Of a stretch of 64,000 nt of DNA, positions 46,349-56,606 are shown piece after piece; within the stretch, counting starts at the first letter, position 1; the number at the start of each line of letters is the position of its first letter. Under the pieces are notes generated by a model. It was not told where the DNA came from. It did not search any database and was given only the letters and a program-made list of their open reading frames with translations. A program made the translations under genes and the position numbers. The DNA lies in contig NZ_JANPVN010000001.1 in assembly GCF_026157085.1 (NCBI RefSeq), positions 372,001-436,000 of the forward strand, written 5' to 3'. This stretch comes from Sphingomicrobium arenosum. Lineage in GTDB: Bacteria > Pseudomonadota > Alphaproteobacteria > Sphingomonadales > Sphingomonadaceae.

Positions 46349-47569
46349 TCAGGCGGCCTTGGCAGGGGCGGGCTGCGCGGCGGGCGTGTCGGGCGTCGGC
46401 GCCGCGGTGGCGGCGGGGCGACTGGGGGCGAGCGCGTGGGCGTCGGTGACCGGGGTCGCCAGCGCGGCGGCGATCCGCTCGCTCGCGCGGCCATCGCCGA
46501 ATGGATTGGCCGCAGCGCTCATCCGGGCATGAAGCTCGCCTCCCGACAGAAGCTCGGCGACGCGTGCCTCGAGCAGCGCGGCATCATGGCCGATCAGCTC
46601 GGCATTGCCGGTCTCGATGGACTCGGGGCGTTCGGTCGATTTGCGCAAGATCAGCGCGGGGGTGGAAAAGGTCGGCGCCTCTTCGGCCAGTCCCCCTGAA
46701 TCGGTGACGAGCATGTGGGCGCATTTCAAGGCGACGATCATCTCGTCATAGCCGAGCGGGTCGACCAGCCGGACATTGTCCAACCCGCCGAGCATCTCGA
46801 AGGCGGGGCCGCGAACCTGCGGATTGGGATGTACGGGGTAGAGGATGTCGACGTCATGACGCGCCGCGATACGGCGCAGGGCCGCGAAGATGCGCGTGGC
46901 CGGAGCGCCGAAACATTCGCGCCGATGCATGGTGAACAGGATGCTCGCCCGCTCGGGCGCCGCCAGGCCGAGCCGCGCCGCAATGGCGGCCTCGCCCGCC
47001 GGACCAAGGAGGTCGAGCGCGAGACGGGCGGCATCGACCACGCTGTTGCCGGTCTCCACGACCTGCCCGGGGCAGCGTTCGGCGACGAGATGCTCGCGCG
47101 CCGCGCGGGTAGGAGCGAAGTGCCATCGGGCGAGGCGCGAGATGAGGGCGCGATTGCCCTCTTCGGGGAAGGGAGAGGCGAGATCCTTGGTGCGCAGCCC
47201 CGCCTCGACATGCGCGATGGGGATGCGGTGATAGAAGGCCGAGAGCGCGGCGCTGAACGCGGTGGTGGTGTCGCCCTGGACCATGACGACATCGGGCCGC
47301 TCGGCGGCGAAGACCGCCGGGAGCTTGTCGAGGATCGCAGCCGTGACATGATCGAGGCTCTGGCCGGGGCGCATGACGCCGAGATCATGATCGATCGCGA
47401 TGCCGAACAGGTCGCAGACCGGCTGGATCATGTCGCGATGCTGGCCCGACGAGCAGGTCGCGACCTCGAAGCGCGGGTCGGCGCCGAGCGCGAGGATCAC
47501 GGGTGCGAGCTTGATCGCCTCGGGCCGGGTGCCGAACACGACCAGGATCTTGCGCGCCGCTGTCGTCAT
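46349..47569 (-). CDS. wecB: UDP-N-acetylglucosamine 2-epimerase (non-hydrolysing)
   Basis: 406 residues. Converts UDP-GlcNAc to UDP-ManNAc. Signatures: VVFGTRPEAIKLAPVI, VQGDTTTAFSAAL, HVEAGLRT, PEEGNR, MHRRECFG and VTDSGGLAEEAP, the catalytic Asp/Glu/Glu/His set. The last 40 residues, after the enzymatic fold ends, are Ala/Pro/Thr-rich low-complexity, an extension not needed for catalysis. First gene of the polysaccharide operon, which runs to 41590; the 254 nt upstream (47570-47823) must contain the operon promoter, none obvious to the eye. Confidence 0.92.
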   Translation of the reverse strand: MTTAARKILVVFGTRPEAIKLAPVILALGADPRFEVATCSSGQHRDMIQPVCDLFGIAIDHDLGVMRPGQSLDHVTAAILDKLPAVFAAERPDVVMVQGDTTTAFSAALSAFYHRIPIAHVEAGLRTKDLASPFPEEGNRALISRLARWHFAPTRAAREHLVAERCPGQVVETGNSVVDAARLALDLLGPAGEAAIAARLGLAAPERASILFTMHRRECFGAPATRIFAALRRIAARHDVDILYPVHPNPQVRGPAFEMLGGLDNVRLVDPLGYDEMIVALKCAHMLVTDSGGLAEEAPTFSTPALILRKSTERPESIETGNAELIGHDAALLEARVAELLSGGELHARMSAAANPFGDGRASERIAAALATPVTDAHALAPSRPAATAAPTPDTPAAQPAPAKAA

Positions 47570-47823
47570 TCGCTGTCTCCCTTGTCGTCATCGTGGCAGC
47601 GGGGGGCTCGCTGCCTGCATGAGAACAAAGGGTGTAAGGACAGCAGAACAAATGCGAACCCTTATCCCCGCCGTTTTGGACCTGTCGGGCGCCGCCAAGG
47701 CAGTCATTCACGCGGATGGAGGGGCGCGACATAGGCCGGCGCGGTGAGGGGGCGGCGCAGGCAAGAGGGTGCGGCTGGATAGATCAAGTTCGGACCGGGT
47801 TGCCGCGGGTCGCGGCGCGGCGA

Positions 47824-49233
47824 CTAGCTGCCGCGGCGCCCGGGTTCGAGCTGGGCGATGATGGTGGGGTCCCCGATGGTCTCTTCATCGACCAGCAGAT
47901 GCGCCTTTGACAGGATGACGGCGAGCAATTCATCGCCTGCGAAGGGAAGGACCAGCCCTGCGACAGCGCCCGAGGTGCCGCCCGGTACGATGCAGACATG
48001 ACGCTTGCTGTCGGCGATGCGGATCGCCCCGTTGCCGCAGTTGATCTCGTAATCGTGCCATCGGCCTTCGACGCGCAGCATATGGCCCTTCAGGGACAAG
48101 CCCTCCGCAATGGTGAGGCGGGGGATTAGCCATTCGAGCAGTTCGACACGTAGTCGCGCGAGCGCGGTCGGCGAGTGGGTCGTGAGGTCGTCGCTAAAGC
48201 CGTCGTAGCCGAGGTCTCGATTGCGCAGGATGGGCCGGGCGTCGGGGCCGGGGTCGCGCCAGCGTGTGTCGAGGCCGATGGCGGACAGGCCGGTGGCCAC
48301 TTCGACGTCGAACATCGCTTCGCAAAAGGCGCGGATGGGGACGGTGTCGAGGGGGACGGGGCGGGCGCCCTCCATGCTGTCCTCGCCGGTGCGATAGAAC
48401 AGCAGCTGCGAGGTGGCGAAATGTTCGTAATTGGGGGCGCTGTAATCATGGTCGCTGGCCTGCGACTGGCCCGCGCCCGCGCCGCGAAATTCGGCGACGA
48501 GGCCGGCACCGGGCAGGTCGAGCCGGGCGGGGCGGGTGCGCTTGTCGCGATGATCGCCGAACATCCGACTCTTGAGCACCCAGCTGCGGTTGCGCAAAAC
48601 GCGTACGAAGACGGGCTGGGTGAGGAGAAGACCGGCGAAGCGGTTCGAATAGGTGGCGGTTTGGCGCTCGGGATCGGTCAGCGCGTAGACGGGGCGCCAC
48701 GCCTGCCACAACGGCTGGCGGATGCCGCACTCGAGCAGCGCCTCGCGCCATGCCCGCGCGACCTCGGGCGGTGTGTCGGCGGGGTGCCAGAGCGCCACAC
48801 GGGTGGTGGCCTCGTCCACCGAGAGGGGCGTGCCGTCGAGGCTTGTCAGCTCGGGCGCGGTGCCGAGCGCGAGACGCGCTGGCTCACCGGGCGCGGCAAA
48901 GGACCAGATGAGGCGACTGGACATGACGCGGGTGAGGGGGTGATCGCGGTAGCGCTTGGCCCAGTCGGCGAAACTCCAGTCGCGATCGTTGCGCCACGTC
49001 GCCTCGAGGCGGCGCCTGGCCTCCTTCTGGGCAAGGCTGATGTCCTTCAGGCGCTGTTGGAGCGCATCGTGCTGAGCCCGCGTCGCAGCCTTGCGCGCGG
49101 CGACGGGCAAGCGCTTATGCTCCTTGCCCGCAGGATCGAGATAGAGCGCGAACGGCTTGCCGTCCTCGTCGAGCCTGACGCGCGCCTGCCAATCGCCTAG
49201 CGGGAGCGTGTTCGCAGGCTTAGTCGAAGCCAT
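47824..49233 (-). CDS. DUF4132 domain protein
   Basis: 469 residues from the ATG at 49233, which overlaps the upstream gene by 14 nt. The middle carries the DUF4132 pattern: LIWSFAAPGEPARLALGT, a VALWHPADTPPEVARAWREA segment, then QPLWQAWRPVYAL. The C-terminus reads DYEINCGNGAIRIADSKRHV. DUF4132 occurs in E. coli YehI (MolR-like) proteins and others of unknown function; in those the N-terminal helical region and DUF4132 are on one chain, whereas here they are split between two genes. A start further upstream is possible. Confidence 0.7.
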   Translation of the reverse strand: MASTKPANTLPLGDWQARVRLDEDGKPFALYLDPAGKEHKRLPVAARKAATRAQHDALQQRLKDISLAQKEARRRLEATWRNDRDWSFADWAKRYRDHPLTRVMSSRLIWSFAAPGEPARLALGTAPELTSLDGTPLSVDEATTRVALWHPADTPPEVARAWREALLECGIRQPLWQAWRPVYALTDPERQTATYSNRFAGLLLTQPVFVRVLRNRSWVLKSRMFGDHRDKRTRPARLDLPGAGLVAEFRGAGAGQSQASDHDYSAPNYEHFATSQLLFYRTGEDSMEGARPVPLDTVPIRAFCEAMFDVEVATGLSAIGLDTRWRDPGPDARPILRNRDLGYDGFSDDLTTHSPTALARLRVELLEWLIPRLTIAEGLSLKGHMLRVEGRWHDYEINCGNGAIRIADSKRHVCIVPGGTSGAVAGLVLPFAGDELLAVILSKAHLLVDEETIGDPTIIAQLEPGRRGS

Positions 49234-51097
49234 AGTCGGGCAGGCTCTGTTCGGCGATGTCGTCGGGCTGGACGCCATGTTTGGCGGCGAGCTTGTCCAT
49301 GGCTTTCTGGACGGCGTTGCCGATGGCCTTGTTGGCGATGGTGCGCCTGAGGCGGCCTAGCGCCTGCAGTGCCTCGGGGGTGCCGATGGTGCCGAGGCTG
49401 GCGATGGCGGCATTGGCGACCATCTTGGAGCGCAGGCGATCCGAGTTCTTGAGCGCGGTGGCAGCGATGGCGACGTCCTCGAGCAGCGGGACGTTGGCGG
49501 CGTCTTCGGCGAGCAGCCAGGTCACTGCGCGCAAGGCGTTTTCGGTCGGGGTCGAGGGGAAGGCGAAGGGGCGGCGATAGCGGTTGCCGATGTCGTAGCG
49601 TTCCGCGTCGGTCTTTGGATAGGTCGCGCCCTGCTGGATGATCTCGATCCGCGCCGGGTCGGGCACCAGGCGGTTGTAGCTGTTGAGGAAGCCGTAGATC
49701 GAGCAGGGCCCGTCCGAATGGTTGCCGATCGAGGTCAGCGCGACCCAGTCGGCGAGCGCGTCGAGATCTTCGTCGGGCAGGGCCTTCCAGTCGGGAAACA
49801 AGCGGTCGAACAGCGCGATGTGCAGGGCGCGCTGGTGGCAGTCGTGCAACTGCCCGATGCTCGTCTCGTCGAGGGCCGGGCGGGCGAAGAGGGCGAGCCA
49901 GCGCTCGAACCGGTCCATCATCTTGGGCCGGCCGATCTGGTGGATGAGCTTCAGCGCGTCCTTGCGCCATTTGGCCGGCGCTTTCGGCTGGGCCTTGGAT
50001 TCGACAAGCATGAGGAAAAGGTCTTCCTCCGCCTCGCTGCGTTTCCCGAGGAGGATGTCGGCGCCGGGGATGTAGGCGCGATGCCATTCTAGATCGGCGA
50101 GGGTGGCGAGGCGGGTACGCTCGGCGACGAGCTCGTCATGGGGAAGGTGGGCGAGGAGGCGCTCGCGCGGATTGTCCTCCTCGGGCTTCTTCATCGCCTT
50201 GAAATTACGTCCGTCGCCGCGCCAGTCCTTGAGCGCATCGCGGGTCCAGAAGCCGAAGTCGAGGGGGACGCCGCCGACAGAGCGGAAGCGGTCGTTGAAG
50301 GCGGCTTCGTCCTTGAGCCAAACCGGCTTCTTGGCAATCTCGCTTTTCAGCGCCTCGGCCTTGTCCGAGACAAGGGCGAGGAAATCGCTCCAGAAGCGGG
50401 CATGGTAGGGGAGCGGGCGGAAGCGAAGGGGCGAGGGCTGGTGGTCGCACCACTGGTCGATCCGCGCGGCATTGATCTCGCGGTCATCGCTCGAGATGTC
50501 GGCGAGGGCGTAGAACAGCTTGACGAGACTGGCGCTGCGATCCTGCTGGCCCTTGGAATAGGCGTCGAACTGCTTGCCCTCGAGACGGCGTGCATAGCTG
50601 GCGATCCGCTCCCTCTCATCGCTGTTGAACGGATGCCCCTGGTCCTTGGCCGTCTTGAGAAAGCGGTGGACGCGCTCCAGCGTGAATGTCTCATGGATCC
50701 AGTCGACGTCGGGGGCGACGAGGGCGCGGGTCAGGAAGTCGACCGTGCCATGGGTCACCGGCGGGTCGTCGCTGTAGGTCAGGCAGTCGAACAGCTCCTT
50801 CATCTCGATCCTGTCCCTGATGCTGATGTCTTCCCGGGGACCCAGCAGCGGTTCGAGCGAGCAGAGCAGGGCGGAGCGGTCGGACAGCGAGAGTGAAGCG
50901 ACGGCGCGCTTCACGGGGCTGTCGGCGTGCCAGACGACGCTATTGATGGGGCGATTGACCTGCGTTCCCAGGCTGTCGAGGAAGCGGTTCCAATAGGGGC
51001 GGTCGTCCGACGGGTCGAGCGCGCTTGCGGGGGTGGGTTCCGGTGCGGCGGCTGGCGTGGGCGTGGCGCCCTTGCGGCCGAAAACGCGGCGAAGCAT
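49220..51097 (-). CDS. Large helical HEAT-like protein, partner of DUF4132 protein
   Basis: 625 residues, soluble, mostly helical, without signal or membrane segments. The C-terminal part carries HEAT-like repeats (MVANAAIASLGTIGTPEALQALGRLRR and AIGNAVQKAMDKLAAKHG). It resembles the N-terminal portion that precedes DUF4132 in single-chain relatives (DUF5724-like). The stop overlaps the DUF4132 start by 14 nt, implying co-translation and likely a complex. Function unknown; the length and organisation are the only guides. Confidence 0.7.
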   Translation of the reverse strand: MLRRVFGRKGATPTPAAAPEPTPASALDPSDDRPYWNRFLDSLGTQVNRPINSVVWHADSPVKRAVASLSLSDRSALLCSLEPLLGPREDISIRDRIEMKELFDCLTYSDDPPVTHGTVDFLTRALVAPDVDWIHETFTLERVHRFLKTAKDQGHPFNSDERERIASYARRLEGKQFDAYSKGQQDRSASLVKLFYALADISSDDREINAARIDQWCDHQPSPLRFRPLPYHARFWSDFLALVSDKAEALKSEIAKKPVWLKDEAAFNDRFRSVGGVPLDFGFWTRDALKDWRGDGRNFKAMKKPEEDNPRERLLAHLPHDELVAERTRLATLADLEWHRAYIPGADILLGKRSEAEEDLFLMLVESKAQPKAPAKWRKDALKLIHQIGRPKMMDRFERWLALFARPALDETSIGQLHDCHQRALHIALFDRLFPDWKALPDEDLDALADWVALTSIGNHSDGPCSIYGFLNSYNRLVPDPARIEIIQQGATYPKTDAERYDIGNRYRRPFAFPSTPTENALRAVTWLLAEDAANVPLLEDVAIAATALKNSDRLRSKMVANAAIASLGTIGTPEALQALGRLRRTIANKAIGNAVQKAMDKLAAKHGVQPDDIAEQSLPDYGFD

Positions 51098-51102
51098 GAC
51101 GA

Positions 51103-51456
51103 TCAGCCTCCTTGGAGCGGGACGAGTTTGAAGAAGACCGCTTCGTTGGCGGTGTGTAGCGGGATTTCCTCGTCGAGGTCGGTGACCTGGGCGTCATTGA
51201 CGATGAGGAGGAGCTTGCCCGCGGTGAAAGCGGCAAAGGCGCGCTCGGCAAGCTGGTCGGTGAAGCCATCCAGCCCGCCCGACAGTTCGAGAAGGAACCG
51301 GCTGGCGGGAATGTCGCGCGCGGCGCGTTCGGTCTCGGTGCGCAGCCGCTCCTCGATGAGCAGACGTGCGGTGCAGCGGTCCACGCCCTTCCAATCCCAA
51401 CTGAAGCCGGGCAGCTCGGTGGTGCCGACCCTGTCGATGACGCTGATACTGACCAT
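51103..51456 (-). CDS. Small hypothetical protein of the DUF4132 operon
   Basis: 117 residues with pattern ELSGGLDGFTDQLAERAFAA followed by LLIVNDAQVTDLDEEIPL and FFKLVPLQGG. I have seen the final motif in other conserved proteins next to DUF4132/AAA-type genes but know no function. It ends 5 nt before the next gene starts, so it is the first gene of the three-gene minus-strand operon. No membrane segment. Confidence 0.65.
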   Translation of the reverse strand: MVSISVIDRVGTTELPGFSWDWKGVDRCTARLLIEERLRTETERAARDIPASRFLLELSGGLDGFTDQLAERAFAAFTAGKLLLIVNDAQVTDLDEEIPLHTANEAVFFKLVPLQGG

Positions 51457-51524
51457 GCGGCCTCCCCGACAACTCCGTCGCGCCTTTGCGTAACGATCAT
51501 TCGATAAACGGCAGTTAACGGGGC

Positions 51525-53450
<1,926 letters not shown>

Positions 53451-53625
53451 CATGTCCCCTCTCCATAGGCACGAGTTCGCCAAGGCGTAGCATGGTCGGG
53501 CGCGTTCGTCGCGGGGGCTGCAAGCCGCGCCATTTTTGGCGCGCTACCGCCGGTCGCATCGCGATTGACAGGGGTAAAATTGTCCCGTCTTATTGATGTG
53601 GGTTGTTGAAAAACGGGGGGTGAGC

Positions 53626-55635
53626 ATGGCCGCACAGCGCTATTTCGCGTTTCTCAGCTACAGTCACGCCGACCAGAAAGAGGCGAGCTGGCTTCACCGC
53701 GCGCTCGAACATTATCGCCTACCCAAGGGGCTGGTCGGGCGCGCCTCGCCGATCGGACCGATCCCGCCGCGCCCACGCCCGGTGTTTCGCGATCGCGACG
53801 AACTGGCGGCGGCGACCAGTCTTGGCGATCGATTGGTCGAGGCGCTGGCAGCGTCGAGCAGCCTGATCGTGCTGTGCTCGCCGAGCGCGGCGGCATCCAA
53901 ATGGACCAACGAGGAAATTGCCACCTTCAAGCGCAATCACCCCGAACGTCCGATCCTCGCCGCGATCGTGGCGGGCGAACCCTTTGCCAGCCAGATGCCG
54001 GGGCGCGAGGCGGAGGAATGTTTCCCGCCTGCGCTGCGCTACGAGTTGGAACCCGACGGCAGCCTGTCGGACCGCCCCGCCGAGCCGATCGCCGCCGACC
54101 TCAGACCCGGCGCCGACGGCAAGCGGTTGGCCAAGCTCAAGCTCATCGCCGGCATCCTCGATGTGCGCCTCGACGAACTGGTGCAGCGCGATGCGGCGCG
54201 GCGCAATCGGCGGTTGGGCGCGCTGGCGGCGGCCTCGCTTGTCGGCATGGTGGGGACGAGTTCGCTCGCGCTCTATGCGCTCGACCAGCGCGACGCGGCG
54301 CGCGAGCAGCGCTCGGAAGCCGACGGGCTGATCGAATATATGCTGGTCGACTTGCGCAAGCAGCTCGAGCCGGTGGGGCGGCTCGAACTGCTCGACGGGG
54401 TCGGCAATCGGGCGATGGCCTATTATGCGCGGCAGGATATCGCCGACCTCACTGACAATGAACTGGGACGGCGGGCGCGGGCGACCCAGCTGGTGGCCGA
54501 AGTGCAGAATTTGCGCGGCAACAACCAGGCCGCGCTGCCCGCCTTCAAGCAGAGCGCGCGCACCACCGCGGCCATATTGGCGCGCAATCCGAGCGATACT
54601 GAAGCCCTCTTCAACCATTCGCAGAGCCAGTTCTGGGTTGGATATCTGGCTTGGCAGAGCGATGATCTGGACGAGGCGCAGAGGCGCTTTACCGATTACC
54701 GCCAATTGGCAGGTCAGTTGCTGCGCGTGGAACCCGACAATGCGACTTGGCGCGCCGAATGGGGCCATGCCAACACCAACCTCGGGGTCGTGGCGATCGA
54801 CCGCGAGGCGCTGGAGGAAGCGCGCGCCTATTTCAAGGAAGCCGAGGCGACCTGGCGCACGCTGGGCGGCGAGAGCAATGCGGCAGGGGCGCGTGAGATG
54901 AGCTTCTATCTGGCCCAGTCGCTCGCTTGGCAGTCGCAGATCGATGCCGATCTGGGGCGGATCGCCGAGGCGCTCGACCTGCGCCAGCGCGAAAGCGCCA
55001 TCTATGCCCGTCTGGGAAAAGCCGACGAGGATTTTCAGGCGCTGCAGGGGCTGGTCGTGAGCCGGGCCAATATCGCGCGCTTCCACCTCGACCTGGGCGA
55101 TGTGGCGGCGGCGCGCGCCGTGGCCGAGGACACGATGCGCGCTGCCGAGCGGCTAGGCGCGCAGGACGAGGGAAATGCCTTCTGGAAGGAAATTCGCGCC
55201 AAGGCCGCGATCCGCGCGGGCGAAACGCATTTGTTGGGAGGCGCGCTGGCCGAGGCGCGGCGGTACAGCACGCGGGCGCTGGGGCTGTGCGAGGCGCTGG
55301 TGGCGGGAGATGACAGCGTGGGACAGTGGAAGAGTGACTGTCTGGCGCCCGCGCTGGCGCAGCTGGCGCTGGTCGCCCATCGCGAGGGGCGCGGCGAGGA
55401 GGCAGCCACGCTGGCCGCGCGGTTTGCCGCATTGCGCGGGAATGCCGAGCTGCCCGACAGTGATTCGCTGGCCATTGCCAGCGCCACGCTGGCCGCGATC
55501 GGCCTCGCGCCGCTTTCGCGCCTCGACGGCGAGGACCATCGCAACGATGCCCGATTGTCGGCCCTATATGCTCGTCTGGGCCATAAAACCCGCGAGATCG
55601 GCGACTATCCCGTCGACCGACTGCTGGGCAGCTGA
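53626..55635 (+). CDS. TIR domain protein with one TM and TPR-like C-terminus
   Basis: 669 residues. N-terminal TIR_2-like domain (about 5-110): RYFAFLSYSHADQKEASWLH, PVFRDRDELAAATSLGDRL, LIVLCSPSAAASKWTNEEI. W93-T-N-E-E97 puts a Glu four residues after Trp, the spacing of the NADase catalytic Glu in active TIR domains. A TM helix follows (about 197-219, LGALAAASLVGMVGTSSLALYAL), then about 440 residues of TPR/SEL1-like helical repeats. Such proteins occur in many bacteria; whether the TIR is an NADase is not proven. Starts a three-gene plus-strand operon, and the ATG is preceded by GGGGGG. Neighbours suggest a conflict or signalling system. Confidence 0.85.
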   Translation: MAAQRYFAFLSYSHADQKEASWLHRALEHYRLPKGLVGRASPIGPIPPRPRPVFRDRDELAAATSLGDRLVEALAASSSLIVLCSPSAAASKWTNEEIATFKRNHPERPILAAIVAGEPFASQMPGREAEECFPPALRYELEPDGSLSDRPAEPIAADLRPGADGKRLAKLKLIAGILDVRLDELVQRDAARRNRRLGALAAASLVGMVGTSSLALYALDQRDAAREQRSEADGLIEYMLVDLRKQLEPVGRLELLDGVGNRAMAYYARQDIADLTDNELGRRARATQLVAEVQNLRGNNQAALPAFKQSARTTAAILARNPSDTEALFNHSQSQFWVGYLAWQSDDLDEAQRRFTDYRQLAGQLLRVEPDNATWRAEWGHANTNLGVVAIDREALEEARAYFKEAEATWRTLGGESNAAGAREMSFYLAQSLAWQSQIDADLGRIAEALDLRQRESAIYARLGKADEDFQALQGLVVSRANIARFHLDLGDVAAARAVAEDTMRAAERLGAQDEGNAFWKEIRAKAAIRAGETHLLGGALAEARRYSTRALGLCEALVAGDDSVGQWKSDCLAPALAQLALVAHREGRGEEAATLAARFAALRGNAELPDSDSLAIASATLAAIGLAPLSRLDGEDHRNDARLSALYARLGHKTREIGDYPVDRLLGS

Positions 55636-55647
55636 GGGAGAAAGACC

Positions 55648-56118
55648 ATGAGCAAGAAGGATATGGAAGTCGATGTCACAGTGACGTTCAGCGGGTCGGC
55701 CTCGCTCGACCCCGACAATCCGCCCACGCTGTCGCCGACCTATTCGAGCTCGACCGGCGTGGTCGATAGCGACGGCAATATCGACCTCACCCAATTGCTG
55801 CAGTCCTCCGACCAGAAGAACGAGACCAAGATCAGCTTCACGCTGGCCGGCGAGATCGCGAACACGTTCAACGACGACGGCAAGAGCTACAAGCCTAAAT
55901 GGCCGAGCTCGGGGAGCGATGCGATCAGCGTGTCGCAACGGGAACAGGCCGGCGGGCTCGACGTGCCCGACGGATGGGACAAGAACCGCAACAGCGACAC
56001 CAAGCTGACGCTAACCGACCCCGACGACGACGGCTCCACCTACGATTATACACTCTACGTGAAGTTCGATGGGGTGCGGTGTCCGGTCGATCCTTCGATC
56101 ATCAACCGCAGCATGTGA
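55648..56118 (+). CDS. Small beta-rich hypothetical protein
   Basis: 156 residues, 12 nt after the TIR gene, with GAGGGAGAAAGACC before the ATG. It is Asp/Ser/Thr-rich, with alternating strands (MEVDVTVTFSGSASLDPDNP; STYDYTLYVKFDGVRC) and a single cysteine near the C-terminus. No signal peptide or membrane segment. I do not recognise a family. Placed between the TIR and channel genes, it may be a soluble partner of one of them. Start choice is supported by the ribosome-binding site. Confidence 0.65.
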   Translation: MSKKDMEVDVTVTFSGSASLDPDNPPTLSPTYSSSTGVVDSDGNIDLTQLLQSSDQKNETKISFTLAGEIANTFNDDGKSYKPKWPSSGSDAISVSQREQAGGLDVPDGWDKNRNSDTKLTLTDPDDDGSTYDYTLYVKFDGVRCPVDPSIINRSM

Positions 56119-56161
56119 TGCGAGCGCCTTTAACAAGGCGGGACGGGCGCGAGGTGGCGGG

Positions 56162-56605
56162 GTGATCCTCGTCACACTCGCCTTGTCGCTTGTCCTGCTC
56201 GCCGCCTCGATCGCGGTGCATTACGAAGTCCTCAGGCAGGCGTCGCGCCGACTGGTGCGCGTGCGCGCCGGCGGGTTCGTCCGCCTGACCCTCGTGCTGT
56301 TCGCGATCCTGTTGTCGCATCTCGTCCATGTCCTCATCTGGGCGCTTGCCTTCGAGGGGGTGGTGATGATGGGCTGGGGATCGATCGAGGGGCAGGAGGT
56401 GATGACCTTTCACGACGCCTATTATTTCTCGATCACCAGCTATACGACATTGGGGATCGGGGACCTCGCCCCCTATGGCATGCTGCGCATCCTGTCGGGA
56501 GTGGAATCGCTCACCGGGCTGGTGATGGTCGGCTGGAGCGCTTCCTTCACCTATCTCTACATGGAAAAATTCTGGCACATCCGGGGGCGGCCCGGACGGC
56601 ATTGA
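56162..56605 (+). CDS. Two-pore-helix K+ channel-like protein (Ion_trans_2)
   Basis: 147 residues from GTG at 56162 (43 nt after the previous stop). TM1 at 1-20, TM2 at about 42-65, then the pore region FSITSYTTLGIGDLAP with the selectivity filter TTLGIGD (T95-D101), and TM3 about 110-133. The filter is a K+ channel type (T-x-G-(Y/F/I)-G). No cytosolic gating domain, so it may be controlled by its neighbours. An ion channel next to TIR and SLOG genes is what a toxic-effector or signal output would look like. It ends 1 nt before the convergent SLOG gene. Confidence 0.8.
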   Translation: MILVTLALSLVLLAASIAVHYEVLRQASRRLVRVRAGGFVRLTLVLFAILLSHLVHVLIWALAFEGVVMMGWGSIEGQEVMTFHDAYYFSITSYTTLGIGDLAPYGMLRILSGVESLTGLVMVGWSASFTYLYMEKFWHIRGRPGRH

Positions 56606-56606
56606 G

